This document shows, in pieces, positions 16,017 to 24,931 of a stretch of 64,000 nt of DNA. How positions within the stretch are numbered: position 1 is the stretch's first letter; the number at the start of each line of letters is the position of its first letter. The stretch is from assembly GCA_947630325.1 (NCBI GenBank), contig CANRHB010000003.1:1-64000 (forward strand), in the 5' to 3' direction. The notes beneath the pieces were generated by a model. It was not told where the DNA came from and searched no databases. It saw only the letters and a program-made list of their open reading frames with translations. Origin of the DNA: an uncultured Clostridia bacterium (GTDB taxonomy: Bacteria > Bacillota > Clostridia > Christensenellales > Borkfalkiaceae). Made by a program: the position numbers and the translations under genes.

Positions 16017-16675
16017 AAAAAATACTCCTTATTGATTTGGAGGCTCCTCTTCCCGCGTCATGCTGAGCCGTATTGTATTTACGCAGTCCACGGAAGCAAG
16101 TCCGCGAAGGCATCTTGGTACGTTTGGGTTCGGTTTTGAGCGCACTTGGCTTGCGTCATGCTGAGCCGTATTGTATTTACGCAGTCCACGGAAGCAAGTC
16201 CGTGAAGGCATCTTGGTACGTTTGGGTTCGGTTTTGAGCGCACTTGGCTTGCGTCATGCTGAGCCGTAATGTGTTTACGCAGTCCACGAAAGCAAGTCCG
16301 CGAAGGCATCTTGGTACGTTTGGGTTCGGTTTTAACATATTTGAACGTAACAAGATTCCCTCGGGGACTTCCCATGTCGGACTTCGTTCTTTCCGTTACG
16401 GCTACTTCGTCGCAGGCTCCTCGTGCCGCCCTTAGAGAATTAGAACTGCGCGCGGGGCGACTTCGCTCAACATGACGTGATTTGGAACGGCTGCGATGGC
16501 TTCCCTGATCACTGCGCGTTGGGAAATCGCCATTTTCCATAAGCGCACCCAATTTGCCGCACTCTTACGGCTTATTGTAAAAGCCAAGCGAATAAGATGA
16601 CAACTCAGTTGATGTAAGAAGAACGTTTCCTCACGGAAAAGATTTTGCGCAAGCAAAAGATTTTTCGTGAACCTA
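16017..16675. repeat. Repeat-filled gap between rpsP and khpA, with 98-bp tandem array
   Basis: No gene is visible. A 98-bp unit starting GCGTCATGCTGAGCC is repeated about three times (starts 16055, 16153, 16251). The third copy leads into an element reading AAGATTCCCTCGGGG through TTACGGCTACTTCGTCGC and the GTGCCGCCCTTAG block. A 128-bp element (16543-16670) ends in a long hairpin (16631-16670) five bases from the rpsP stop. The same 128-bp element lies at the ffh stop. Confidence 0.85.
16631..16670 (-). terminator. Long hairpin at the 3' end of rpsP
   Basis: Arms of 18 nt (TCACGGAAAAGATTTTGC and GCAAAAGATTTTTCGTGA) pair with one G-T and a 2-nt internal mismatch around the loop GCAA. It starts five bases after the rpsP stop on the minus strand. 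Termination or 3'-end stabilisation are both possible. Confidence 0.5.
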
Positions 16676-16969
16676 TTACTTCTTCTTTTTCTTTCCCTTG
16701 GTTTTGGAAGGAGAGAGTTTTGTGGGTTTTTCGAGCGCGCCCGTCTGCACGAGGAGCGATTTGACGGTTTCGGTGGGTTGCACGCCCTTTGCGATCCAAT
16801 CTTTCGCCTTTTCCACGTCCACCGTAAGGGTGACGGGGTTGGACTTGGGATCGTAAAAACCGACCTTATCGATGTACTCGCCCGTCGCGGCTTTTCTTGC
16901 GTCCACGACGACGATGCGGTAGACGGGGGACTTTTTGTCGCCCATTCTCACAAGTCTCATTTTTACCAT
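16676..16969 (-). CDS. rpsP: 30S ribosomal protein S16
   Basis: A 97-residue small-subunit protein. The N-terminus MVKMRLVRMGDKKSPVYRIV and the block DVEKAKDWIAKGVQPTETV are typical of bS16. The C-terminus carries a Lys-rich tail (SKTKGKKKKK). A GGAGG site lies at the usual distance from the ATG at 16969. It sits in the expected place after ffh, but 580 bp of repeats separate the two. If co-transcription persists, the mRNA carries many hairpins. Confidence 0.96.
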   Translation of the reverse strand: MVKMRLVRMGDKKSPVYRIVVVDARKAATGEYIDKVGFYDPKSNPVTLTVDVEKAKDWIAKGVQPTETVKSLLVQTGALEKPTKLSPSKTKGKKKKK

Positions 16970-17549
16970 GGTAATATACCTCCGATATATGTTTATAGTT
17001 TTTGGTTTTGGTCGAAATGCGCTTTGTTTGCGTCATGCTGAGCCGAACTGTGTTTACGCAGTCCCGTTAGTAAGTCCGCGAAGGCATCTTGGTACGTTCG
17101 GGTTTGGTTTTAACAAACTTGAACGTAGAAAGATTCCCTCGGAGAATTGCCATGTCGGACTTCGTTCTTTCCGTTACGGCTACTTCGTCGCAGGCTCCTC
17201 GTGCCGCCCTTAGACAACATAGAACGTGCGGGCGGGGCGGAATGACGCGCTTAAGCACAAGTGTTCACCCACCCCCTTAGTCCCCCTCCGATGGAGGGGG
17301 TTCCGTTGGCGCGGGATTTACACCCTCCTTGGAGTTCCCTCTTTCTTGCCCCCTCCGTGGGAGGGGGGTAGGGCGTGTTCTCAATCACTGCGCGGAGCAG
17401 GGTCCCCCTGCGGTAGCGCACCCAATTTGCCGCACTCTTACGGCTTATTGTAAAAGCCAAGCGAATGAGAGAGTAACTCGGTTGATGTAAGAAGAACGTT
17501 TCCTCACGGAAAAGATTTTGCGCAAGCAAAAGATTTTTCGTGAATGATA
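16970..17549. repeat. Repeat-filled gap between ffh and rpsP
   Basis: No gene is visible. It holds one copy of the GCGTCATGCTGAGCC unit (about 17030-17120), the AAGATTCCCTCGGAG element running to the GTGCGGGCGGGGCGG block (to about 17250), CCCTCCGATGGAGGG hairpins (about 17270-17375), and the 128-bp element (17416-17543) ending in a hairpin next to the ffh stop. The order of blocks parallels 16251-16670. Confidence 0.85.
17504..17543 (-). terminator. Long hairpin at the 3' end of ffh
   Basis: Identical to the hairpin at 16631-16670 and six bases beyond the ffh stop on the minus strand. Duplication at two successive gene ends suggests it was copied as a unit. Confidence 0.5.
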
Positions 17550-18869
17550 TCAAAACGGCATTCTCATTTTTCCTTTTCCGCCCTTCATGCGCTTCATGAG
17601 TTCCTTCGTCTGCTCGAACTGTTTCAAAAGTTGGTTGACTTCTTGAATGGTCGTGCCCGAACCCTTTGCGATGCGCTGTTTGCGGGAATAGTTGATGATC
17701 TGCGGGTTGTCCCTCTCTTTGGGGGTCATGGAGAGGATCATCGCCTTGATCCGCTCGATCCGCTTTTCGTCGATGTCCCCCTCCTTCACTTTGAGTTTCC
17801 CCGCGCCGGGGAGCATACTCATGAGCGCATTTGCGCCGCCCATCTTTTTGAGCATTTCGAATTGGGACAGATAATCGGTAAGAGTGAAGGAATTTTCGCG
17901 CATTTTGCGTTCGAGTTCCTTCGCCTGCTGTTCGGAAACGGCCTCCTGCGCCTTTTCGATGAGGGAGAGGACATCTCCCATGCCGAGAATGCGGCTCGCC
18001 ATGCGGTCGGGATAGAAGGGCTCCAAGTCGGTGATCTTCTCCCCCACACCGATGAACTTGATGGGCTTCCCCGTCACCGCCTTGATGGAGAGGCACGCGC
18101 CGCCCCTCGTATCGCCGTCGAGTTTGGTCAAAATCACGCCCGTAATGGAGAGGCGGCTGTTGAACGTTTCGGCAACGTTTACGGCGTCCTGCCCCGTCAT
18201 GGCGTCCACCGTAAGCAGAATTTCGTGCACCGGTACCTCTTTTTTGATCTCCTCGAGCTCGAGCATGAGTTTTTCGTCGATGTGGAGCCGCCCCGCCGTG
18301 TCGATGATGACGGTATCGAACCCCATGCGGCTTGCGTATTCCACCGCCTGTTTTGCGGTCTTGGGGGGAGCCTGCGTGCCCTTTTCAAAGACTTCGGCGC
18401 CCGCCTTTCCGCCCACCACTTTGAGCTGGTCGATCGCCGCGGGACGATAGATGTCGCACGCAACGAGAAGGGGCCGTTTACCCTGTTTTTTGAGGAGAAC
18501 CGCAAGTTTTGCGCACATCGTCGTCTTGCCCGCGCCTTGAAGACCGCACATCATGATGACGGTCGGAGGTTTGGGAGAGACTTCGAGTTTTGCATTGGCG
18601 GGGCCCATGAGCGCAATGAGTTCGTCGTTGACGATCTTGATGACCTGTTGCGCGGGGTTGAGGGATTCAAGGACCTGCTGGCCTACCGCCTTTTCGGAGA
18701 CGGTTGCGATAAACTCCTTGGCAACGCGGATATTCACGTCCGCCTCGAGGAGGGCGATGCGCACCTCGCGCATGGCCGTGCGGATCTCGAGCTCGGTAAG
18801 TTTTCCGCGCTTGGTAAGTTTGCTGAAGATGTGGTTGAGCCGCTCGGAGAGCGAGGCAAAGAGCGCCAT
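17550..18869 (-). CDS. ffh: Signal recognition particle protein Ffh
   Basis: A 439-residue SRP54 GTPase that binds signal peptides and SRP RNA for co-translational membrane targeting. The N domain (MALFASLSERLNHIFSKL) is followed by the G domain with GLQGAGKTTMCAKLA (G1), DIYRPAAIDQL, VIIDTAGRLHIDEKL and TKLDGDTRGGACLS. The Met-rich M domain ends GGKGKMRMPF. The ATG directly follows the ylxM stop (TGAATG), so the two are coupled. Its receptor FtsY lies about 1 kb upstream of ylxM. Confidence 0.97.
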   Translation of the reverse strand: MALFASLSERLNHIFSKLTKRGKLTELEIRTAMREVRIALLEADVNIRVAKEFIATVSEKAVGQQVLESLNPAQQVIKIVNDELIALMGPANAKLEVSPKPPTVIMMCGLQGAGKTTMCAKLAVLLKKQGKRPLLVACDIYRPAAIDQLKVVGGKAGAEVFEKGTQAPPKTAKQAVEYASRMGFDTVIIDTAGRLHIDEKLMLELEEIKKEVPVHEILLTVDAMTGQDAVNVAETFNSRLSITGVILTKLDGDTRGGACLSIKAVTGKPIKFIGVGEKITDLEPFYPDRMASRILGMGDVLSLIEKAQEAVSEQQAKELERKMRENSFTLTDYLSQFEMLKKMGGANALMSMLPGAGKLKVKEGDIDEKRIERIKAMILSMTPKERDNPQIINYSRKQRIAKGSGTTIQEVNQLLKQFEQTKELMKRMKGGKGKMRMPF

Positions 18870-19286
18870 TCAATTCTCCTTGTCGAGGTCGATTTTCTCG
18901 CCGACCGCGACCGTATTTATGATCTCGTCCATTTCCCGCGTAAATTCGGGGTGGAATTGTTTGAACCGTTCGAGCGCGTCGATCGTCTCCGTCATCATGA
19001 GGGAAACTTGGAGGGAATACTCCCTGTCCTGCGCGCAGTGGTGCAGTTTTTCCTCGTATGAATCGAGGAGTTCGCGGCTTACTTTCAAGACCTCCGAAAC
19101 GCTTTGGCGGCTGACCTGTTTTTGCTCCGCGATCTCGCTGAGAGAGAGGTCGAGCACATAATACATCTCGCAGATCTCCCGCTGGTTCTCGGTAAGGAGC
19201 GCGCCGTAATGGTCCCAGAGTTGAAGGTATTTGAGGTCCTTTCCCTTGGGCGGCCGGGCGATGCCCGTCAACGTTGCAAACGGCAT
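18870..19286 (-). CDS. ylxM: UPF0122 HTH protein YlxM
   Basis: A 138-residue sigma-70 region 4-like helix-turn-helix protein (DHYGALLTENQREICEMYYVLDLSLSEIA, then EQKQVSRQSVSEVLKVSRELL). YlxM is conserved upstream of ffh in Gram-positive bacteria and has been linked to SRP function. An AGGGGGA site precedes the ATG at 19286. The N-terminus is about 20 residues longer than usual (MPFATLTGIARPPKGKDLK), but no better start is visible. Its promoter overlaps the terminator of the upstream gene. Confidence 0.88.
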   Translation of the reverse strand: MPFATLTGIARPPKGKDLKYLQLWDHYGALLTENQREICEMYYVLDLSLSEIAEQKQVSRQSVSEVLKVSRELLDSYEEKLHHCAQDREYSLQVSLMMTETIDALERFKQFHPEFTREMDEIINTVAVGEKIDLDKEN

Positions 19287-19299
19287 ATTTCCCCCTGTC

Positions 19300-19321
19300 T
19301 GTCAAGTATTTTCCCTTGACA
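19300..19321. promoter_or_regulatory. Palindrome in the ylxM leader, copy of the upstream terminator core
   Basis: TGTCAAG-N8-CTTGACA, identical including the 8-nt loop to the core of the hairpin at 19352-19379. It falls just downstream of the predicted ylxM start site. It may be an operator or an RNA hairpin in the leader. Confidence 0.45.
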
Positions 19322-19331
19322 CCCTTCGCCT

Positions 19332-19360
19332 ATTTTAGCAGAAAAAAAGAGGCCTGTCAA
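19332..19360 (-). promoter_or_regulatory. Strong promoter for ylxM-ffh
   Basis: Minus-strand consensus TTGACA (19355-19360), 17-bp spacer, TAAAAT (19332-19337). The -35 hexamer is part of the 3' arm of the upstream terminator hairpin. Confidence 0.7.
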
Positions 19361-19379
19361 GTATTTTCCCTTGACAGGC
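19352..19379 (-). terminator. Rho-independent terminator of the small membrane protein gene
   Basis: Stem GCCTGTCAAG/CTTGACAGGC with an 8-nt loop, followed on the minus strand by CTCTTTTTTT. It overlaps the ylxM -35 hexamer. Confidence 0.75.
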
Positions 19380-19397
19380 ATAATAATTTTCGAAAAA

Positions 19398-19841
19398 TCA
19401 CAGCCAAACCATGAGCACGCCGATAAGATGCACGAGGGCGAACACCCCCGTCGGTACCATGGCGACGTAATTCTTCCGCTCCGCCTGGAACCCGAGGAGC
19501 GCCGCGCAGGGCGCGACCGTAAGGAAGAGCACGACCGCGACGTTGTAAAAATCGCAGAAGTAGAAGATCCACGCGATGTAGTAGAGCAGTAAAAACAGCC
19601 ACGTAAGCAGTCCGCCGAGGGAGAGAAAGGCGAACTTTTTTTGCTCCTTGCGGACGAGGAAAATCATCGCGGCGACGCCGAGCGCTTGGAAGGGATAGCC
19701 GATGATGGCGGCGATTTGATTGCCGTCGAGCCCCGTGAAATCGGGAATGCACCAATAGACGATGTTGGGCAACATCACAAGGGCAAACAGGAGGACCCCC
19801 AACAGGTCGAACCCCCATTTGTAGTCTTTGAAAATTTTCAT
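19398..19841 (-). CDS. Small integral membrane protein of unknown function
   Basis: 147 residues with about five hydrophobic helices (for example LLGVLLFALVMLPNIVYW, FLSLGGLLTWLFLLLYYIAW and GVFALVHLIGVLMVWL) and short charged loops. I do not recognise the family. An AAGGAG site precedes the ATG. It lies 24 bp after ftsY in the same direction and ends at a good terminator, so it is probably co-transcribed with ftsY. Confidence 0.75.
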   Translation of the reverse strand: MKIFKDYKWGFDLLGVLLFALVMLPNIVYWCIPDFTGLDGNQIAAIIGYPFQALGVAAMIFLVRKEQKKFAFLSLGGLLTWLFLLLYYIAWIFYFCDFYNVAVVLFLTVAPCAALLGFQAERKNYVAMVPTGVFALVHLIGVLMVWL

Positions 19842-19865
19842 GCTTTTTCTCCTTTTTGCGTTTCG

Positions 19866-20762
19866 TTAGAAAAATCCTTCGACGAATTGCTCGGCGTCGA
19901 AGAGTTCCAGATCGTCGATCTTCTCCCCCACGCCCACAAAGACGACGGGGACGTTCAACTCGCCGCAGAGGGAGAACACAAAGCCCCCCTTTGCCGTGCC
20001 GTCCAACTTGGTAAGGACGATGCCGTCGAGTTCCACCGCCTCGTCGAATACGCGCGCCTGACTCACGGCGTTTTGCCCCGTGGTGGCGTCGAGCACCAAG
20101 AATTTATAGAAGGTCGCCTCGGGAAATTCCCTTTTTACGACGCGGTCCATTTTTTCGAGTTCCTTCATCAAATTTTCCTTGACGTGGAGCCGCCCCGCCG
20201 TGTCGATGAGAAGGACGTCCGTCTTTCTCGCCTTAACGGAGGAGACGGCGTCGAACACGACCGCAGAGGGGTCGCTCCCCTCCTCGTGCTTGACGATCTT
20301 GACTTTTGCGCGGTCCGCCCAGACGTTGAGCTGGTCGATCGCCGCCGCACGGAAGGTGTCCGCCGCCGCGACCGTGACCGTCTTTTTTTGGCGCACGAAC
20401 CAATTTGCGACCTTGCCGATGGTCGTCGTCTTGCCCACGCCGTTCACGCCCACGAACATCATCACGCAGGGGTACTTGATTTCGGGCACGGGCGCCTCGT
20501 TGAGGGTGTCCTCAAGAATATCTTTGAGGAGATCGGTGACGAACTGCTCGTCTTTGATCTTGTTGCCGATCGCCTCCTCCTTGACCTGCTCGACGACGTC
20601 CTCGGCGGTCGCCACACCGACGTCCGAAGAGATGAGGATCTCCTCGAGTTCGTCGTAAAAGGCGTCCCCGAGTTTATTTTTGAGGAAGAGTTGTCTCAAT
20701 TTCGTGGAGACGCCCTCTTTGGTTTTTTTCAATGCGTCTTTGATCTTACCGAAAAAACTCAT
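19866..20762 (-). CDS. ftsY: Signal recognition particle receptor FtsY
   Basis: A 298-residue SRP receptor GTPase that docks Ffh-ribosome complexes at the membrane. The short N region MSFFGKIKDALKKTKEGVSTKL is followed by the NG domain: GVNGVGKTTTIGKVANWF, AADTFRAAAIDQL, VLLIDTAGRLHVKENLM, LDATTGQNAVSQA, TKLDGTAKGGFVFS and GVGEKIDDLELFD. The ATG at 20762 was chosen because the open frame upstream (to 20939) translates repeats. The acidic A domain is minimal, as in many Firmicutes. smc lies upstream beyond a repeat block, a common pairing. Confidence 0.96.
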   Translation of the reverse strand: MSFFGKIKDALKKTKEGVSTKLRQLFLKNKLGDAFYDELEEILISSDVGVATAEDVVEQVKEEAIGNKIKDEQFVTDLLKDILEDTLNEAPVPEIKYPCVMMFVGVNGVGKTTTIGKVANWFVRQKKTVTVAAADTFRAAAIDQLNVWADRAKVKIVKHEEGSDPSAVVFDAVSSVKARKTDVLLIDTAGRLHVKENLMKELEKMDRVVKREFPEATFYKFLVLDATTGQNAVSQARVFDEAVELDGIVLTKLDGTAKGGFVFSLCGELNVPVVFVGVGEKIDDLELFDAEQFVEGFF

Positions 20763-21331
20763 AAAACCTCTTTTATAAAAAATCTTTTGCTCGCGCAGTT
20801 GGTACCTAAAAGGGACAACGAGGAGCGTTTTCTCGCCTCCTCCCAACTCGTTGGGGGGAGGGTAGGGAAGGGGGCTCCTTATTTTCTTGCACAGTGCACC
20901 GCCCCCACCTGTCTCACTTCGTTCGCCACCCGCCCCCACAAGTGGGGGCAGGTCATATGCGCTACATTATTCTAAATTGTCATGTCGAGCGAAGCCGAGA
21001 CATCTCTGCTGCATTATAATAAGGCGAGATTTCTCGACTTCGCCTGCGGCTCCGCTCGAAATGACAATAGAACACGCCCCACCCCCCTACCCCCCCCTCC
21101 CACGGAGGGGGTTCCTTATTCTCTCGGCGCCCCTTGTAGGGGAGCTGTCGCCCCGCCCGCACGTTCTATGTTGCCTAAGGGCGGCACGAGGAGCCTGCGA
21201 CGAAGTAGCGGAGCGAGACTGAGGGGTTGAAACCCTTTCCCCCTCGCTTTCGCTCGGGTACTTTCCCTAAAAGGGACAGCAAGGGGAAGCAGAATACCGT
21301 TCTCAAATCAAAGAGGCAGGGCAACCGCTTG
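20763..21331. repeat. Repeat-filled gap between smc and ftsY
   Basis: No gene is visible. Successive elements: CCCAACTCGTTGGGG hairpin (about 20845-20865), CCCCCACCTG...CAGGTC block (about 20900-20955), the ATGTC/GACAT stem variant (about 20978-21008), an ATTTC/GAAAT element (about 21025-21065), CCCCCTCCCACGGAGGGGG (about 21090-21115), the GGGCGGCACGAGGAGC block (about 21150-21205) and the AACCCTTTCCCC...GGGACAGCAAGG element (about 21228-21285). Confidence 0.85.
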
Positions 21332-24300
21332 TTACGCCATGACGGTGTCGCCGCCGAGGCGGGACTCGACTTCGGACAATTTCACAGAGACGATCTTCGA
21401 AACGCCCTTCTCCTCCATTGTGACGCCGAAGAGAGTATCCGCCTGCGTCATGGTCGGCTTGCGGTGGGTGATGACGATGAACTGCGTCTCCTTGGAGAAC
21501 TTCTTCAAATAATTCGCAAACCGGTCCACGTTCGCCTCGTCGAGCGCGGCCTCGATCTCGTCCAGAATGCAGAAGGGCATGGGACGGGACTTCAAAATGG
21601 CAAACAGAATGGCGATGGCCGTAAACGCCCGCTCGCCGCCCGAAAGCAAAGAAATTTTCGTCAGCTTTTTCCCGGGCGGGCAGGCGATGATCTCCACGCC
21701 CGCGTTCAGAGGATCGTCGCAGTCGGTGTAGTCGAGTTCCATCTCCGCCCTGCCGCCGCCAAAGAGTTCTTTGAAGATCTGCGTGAAGTTCTTGTTGATC
21801 TCGTTGAAGCCCTCGTCGAACTGCTTTTGCATGGCGTTTCTCAGGTCCGTAAGCACGGTGTTGAGGTCGGCAATGCCCTTTTCGAGGTCCTGCCGCTGGG
21901 TCTGCATTTCGGTGTAGCGTTCGAGAAGGGAATTGTAGTCCTCCTCGGCGTTCTGGTTGACGGGGCCGAGGGCGGCGATCTTGTGCCGCAGACTGTTGAT
22001 ATTCGCGCCGGACGTTGAAAGGTCGTAATTGACGTCCCTCAGTTCCTGCGCCGTTTCATAGGTCAAGCCGTAAGCCTCGTCGATGCGCTGTTTCATGTTC
22101 TCGAGACTGACTTCTGCCTTGGAAATTTCGAGTTCGCTCTCGTGCTTTTTGTCGCTCAGATTCTGCTGTTCGGCAAGGAGGGCGCGCTTTCTGTCGGCAA
22201 GTTCGGCCTGCTTTGCCGCCGTCTCCTTCTTCTCCCCCTCCACCCGCGAAATGCCCGCGCGGATGGACGAGACGGCCTGTTGCTCCTCTTCGGTAAGGGC
22301 GACCTTCTCCTCGTCCCGCTTTAACTGCTTGATGAGAAGTTCGGTCTGGGCGATCTCGGCGTGGGTGTCGTCCACCTTTTTGAGGAGGGCGAGTTTTTCC
22401 TCGGAGAGCCGCTTTGCGTTCTCCTCCTCCGCCTCGCGCGCCGAAAGGAGGGACGCCCCCTCCACGCGGAGGGTTTGGAGTTCTTCGAGCAGCGTCTTGC
22501 GCTCCGCCTCGAGGTCCTGCGACTGCGCGTCCCGCGCCGCCGCCTCCGCCGCCGCTTCGGAGCGGATCTTGTTCAAAATGCCCTCGCTCTCGGAGGAGGA
22601 GAGCACCTCGCTCTCGAGGTCCCCCACCCGCTTTTCGAGCCGCTCCAAGAGGCCGCTGTATTCGGTAAGGTCGCGCTCGGCGTCCGAAATGAGGTCGGAA
22701 AGGGCGAGTTCGCGCTGGGAAAGGGCGGCAAAGGACGCCGTCTCCTCCTGCACCTTGACGCGGAAACGGGAGATCTCCGCCTCCGTCTCCTCGCGGGCGC
22801 GTTCGTTCTCCTCGATCGCCTCCTTGATCTTCTTCGCAAGGACCGTCTTTTTGGCGATCCCCTCTTCGCACTCCTTGATGTGCCGTTCGCCCGCCAAAAG
22901 ATTGCCGCTTCCGCTCCGCTTACTGCCGCCCGTCATGGCGCCGCTCGTGGCGATGATGTCGCCGTCCAAAGTGACGATGCGGAAGGAACGGGGATATTTT
23001 TTGGCAATGGAGGTGGCGTTTGCGATGGTGTCGCACACGAGGGTGTTGCCGAGCAGGTTTTTGATGACGTTCTCGTAATATGTATCGTAATGCACGAGTT
23101 CGTCGGCAAGTCCGAGCGCCCCTTTTTCGTGGAGGGCGCGCATGATCTCGCCGCTGTTCAGATGGGGGCGCATGGCCGAAACGGGCAGGAAGGTGACGAT
23201 GCCGCCGCCCGTCTTTTTGAGGTATTCGATGAGGAAACGCGCGTCGTCCGCCGTCGCCGTGACGAGGTTCTGCATCGCCCCGCCGAACGCCGTTTCGAGC
23301 GCGACTTCATACTTCTGCTCGGTGGTGACGATGTCTGCGATGGCGCCCTTGATCTTTTTGCCGAGCTCGGGATCGCTCTTCGCTTTGAGTTGAAGGTTGC
23401 GGACGCTGTCTTTATAGCCGTCGAAACGGTTTTTGAGGTTTTTATAGAGTTCGAGATTATTGGAAAGGTTGGCGATCGTGGTGTTGCAGTCGATGAGGTC
23501 CTGCGAGAGTTTCTGCCCCGAACGGACAAGATCGCGCAAGGTCTCTTCGAGTTCCTCTTCCTGCTTTCCCTTTCCGTCGAGGAATTTTTCGCACGCCGCC
23601 TTTTGCTCTTTGCAGGCGTCGAGTTGGGAGAGGTAGTCCTTCTTCCTCCCCTCCGCCTTCTCGATGGCGGCGCGCACTTCGCCGATGCGCTCGCTCGCCG
23701 CCGTCTTTTGCGCGGACAGACTGCCCACGTTGGCGCGCACGTCCGCCAAATTTTCCACCGAGGAAATTTCGCTGGCGCGCTGTTCGTCCGAGAGCCTGCG
23801 GAAGTGCAGAAGGCGGGCGTCCGTCTCCTGCAATTTGCGGGTGATCTCCTGCGTCTTTTGCTCGATCTCCTTTGCCCGCTTTTCGCTCTCCTCCCTCTTT
23901 TTGGCGCTTCCCGCCGTAAGCGCGTCGATCTCTTTTGTGCGGCGCAACGAATATTCCACGTCCTCGGACGCCGCCGAGAGCCGCCGCTTATAGGAGGCGA
24001 TGCGTTCGCCGAGCACCCGCGCCTCGCCGCTCTTGTGCTCGAGCCCCACCTCGAATACGCGCAACTTTTCGTTGAGGGAGCGGAGTTCCTCGTCCTGCGA
24101 GGAGGCGTTCTCCCGCGCGGAGAACTCCTTTTCGTCCACTTCGGAGAGTTCCCCTTCGACCGCGGAAAGGCGCGCTTCGGCCTCCGCGATGCGGGTGCGG
24201 TGCTTTGCCGTCTCCGCCTCAAAATTTTCGCAACGGGCGAGATAGGTGTTCACCTCCTCATATTTAAGGTCGGCGGTGTATTCACGGTATTTTTTGGCGG

Positions 24301-24931
24301 TCTCCGCCTGCTTTTCGAGGGGCTTCAACTGCTTTTCGGCCTCGTCCATGCGCTGGATAAAGACGGTAAGGTTGTCCCCCGCGTTTTCGAGTTTGCGCTC
24401 GATCTCCCCCTTCTGCGTCTTGAACTTCATCACCCCCGTCGCTTCCTCGAAGATGGCGCGGCGGTCCTCGGGCTTGGCGTTCATGATCTGCTCGACCTTG
24501 CCCTGCCCGATGATGGAGTAGCCCTCCTTGCCGATGCCGACCCCGTGGAGGAGCGCAACAATGTCTTTAAGACGGCAGGGCTGTTTGTTGAGGAGATATT
24601 CGCTTTCCCCCGAGCGGTAGAGGCGACGGGTCATGGCGACTTCGTCGTACTCGATGTCAAACAGTTTTTGGCTATTGTCGAAGATGAGGGTCACTTCGCA
24701 ATAGGAAAGGGCGCGGCGTTCCTGCGTGCCGTTGAAAATGACGTCCTGCATACTCGAACCGCGCAAGGTCTTTGCCGACTGTTCGCCGAGCACCCAACGC
24801 ACCGCGTCCGCGACGTTGCTCTTGCCGCAGCCGTTGGGTCCGACGATGCAGGTGACGCCGTCGTCGAATTTGATGGAAGTCTTGTCCGCAAAGGACTTGA
24901 ACCCCGCAAGTTGTATCTCTTTGAAATTCAT
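21332..24931 (-). CDS. smc: Chromosome partition protein SMC
   Basis: A 1,199-residue condensin ATPase that compacts and segregates chromosomes with ScpA and ScpB. The N-terminal head has MNFKEIQLAGFKSFADKT and Walker A VGPNGCGKSN (residues 31-40). The first coiled coil follows (about 170-500), then a hinge (about 510-680, with GYKDSVRNL and GDIIATSGAMTGGS), then the second coiled coil. The C-terminal head has the signature LLSGGERAFTAIAILFA and Walker B PFCILDEIEAALDEANVDRF. Length is normal. The start overlaps the rnc stop by 4 bp, so plsX-rnc-smc form a coupled operon. Confidence 0.97.
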   Translation of the reverse strand: MNFKEIQLAGFKSFADKTSIKFDDGVTCIVGPNGCGKSNVADAVRWVLGEQSAKTLRGSSMQDVIFNGTQERRALSYCEVTLIFDNSQKLFDIEYDEVAMTRRLYRSGESEYLLNKQPCRLKDIVALLHGVGIGKEGYSIIGQGKVEQIMNAKPEDRRAIFEEATGVMKFKTQKGEIERKLENAGDNLTVFIQRMDEAEKQLKPLEKQAETAKKYREYTADLKYEEVNTYLARCENFEAETAKHRTRIAEAEARLSAVEGELSEVDEKEFSARENASSQDEELRSLNEKLRVFEVGLEHKSGEARVLGERIASYKRRLSAASEDVEYSLRRTKEIDALTAGSAKKREESEKRAKEIEQKTQEITRKLQETDARLLHFRRLSDEQRASEISSVENLADVRANVGSLSAQKTAASERIGEVRAAIEKAEGRKKDYLSQLDACKEQKAACEKFLDGKGKQEEELEETLRDLVRSGQKLSQDLIDCNTTIANLSNNLELYKNLKNRFDGYKDSVRNLQLKAKSDPELGKKIKGAIADIVTTEQKYEVALETAFGGAMQNLVTATADDARFLIEYLKKTGGGIVTFLPVSAMRPHLNSGEIMRALHEKGALGLADELVHYDTYYENVIKNLLGNTLVCDTIANATSIAKKYPRSFRIVTLDGDIIATSGAMTGGSKRSGSGNLLAGERHIKECEEGIAKKTVLAKKIKEAIEENERAREETEAEISRFRVKVQEETASFAALSQRELALSDLISDAERDLTEYSGLLERLEKRVGDLESEVLSSSESEGILNKIRSEAAAEAAARDAQSQDLEAERKTLLEELQTLRVEGASLLSAREAEEENAKRLSEEKLALLKKVDDTHAEIAQTELLIKQLKRDEEKVALTEEEQQAVSSIRAGISRVEGEKKETAAKQAELADRKRALLAEQQNLSDKKHESELEISKAEVSLENMKQRIDEAYGLTYETAQELRDVNYDLSTSGANINSLRHKIAALGPVNQNAEEDYNSLLERYTEMQTQRQDLEKGIADLNTVLTDLRNAMQKQFDEGFNEINKNFTQIFKELFGGGRAEMELDYTDCDDPLNAGVEIIACPPGKKLTKISLLSGGERAFTAIAILFAILKSRPMPFCILDEIEAALDEANVDRFANYLKKFSKETQFIVITHRKPTMTQADTLFGVTMEEKGVSKIVSVKLSEVESRLGGDTVMA

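Noticed and set aside
16055..16340. CRISPR-like array
   Set aside because: The units repeat along their full 98 bp with no variable spacers. The 27-bp, 69-bp and 87-bp arrays elsewhere likewise lack unique spacers, and no cas genes are present.
20763..20939. Longer N-terminus for FtsY
   Set aside because: The upstream open frame translates repeat elements. The ATG at 20762 with the MSFFGKI start fits the family. The same reasoning was applied to MnmG, RuvA, YajC, QueH and the Cys-rich protein at 8042.
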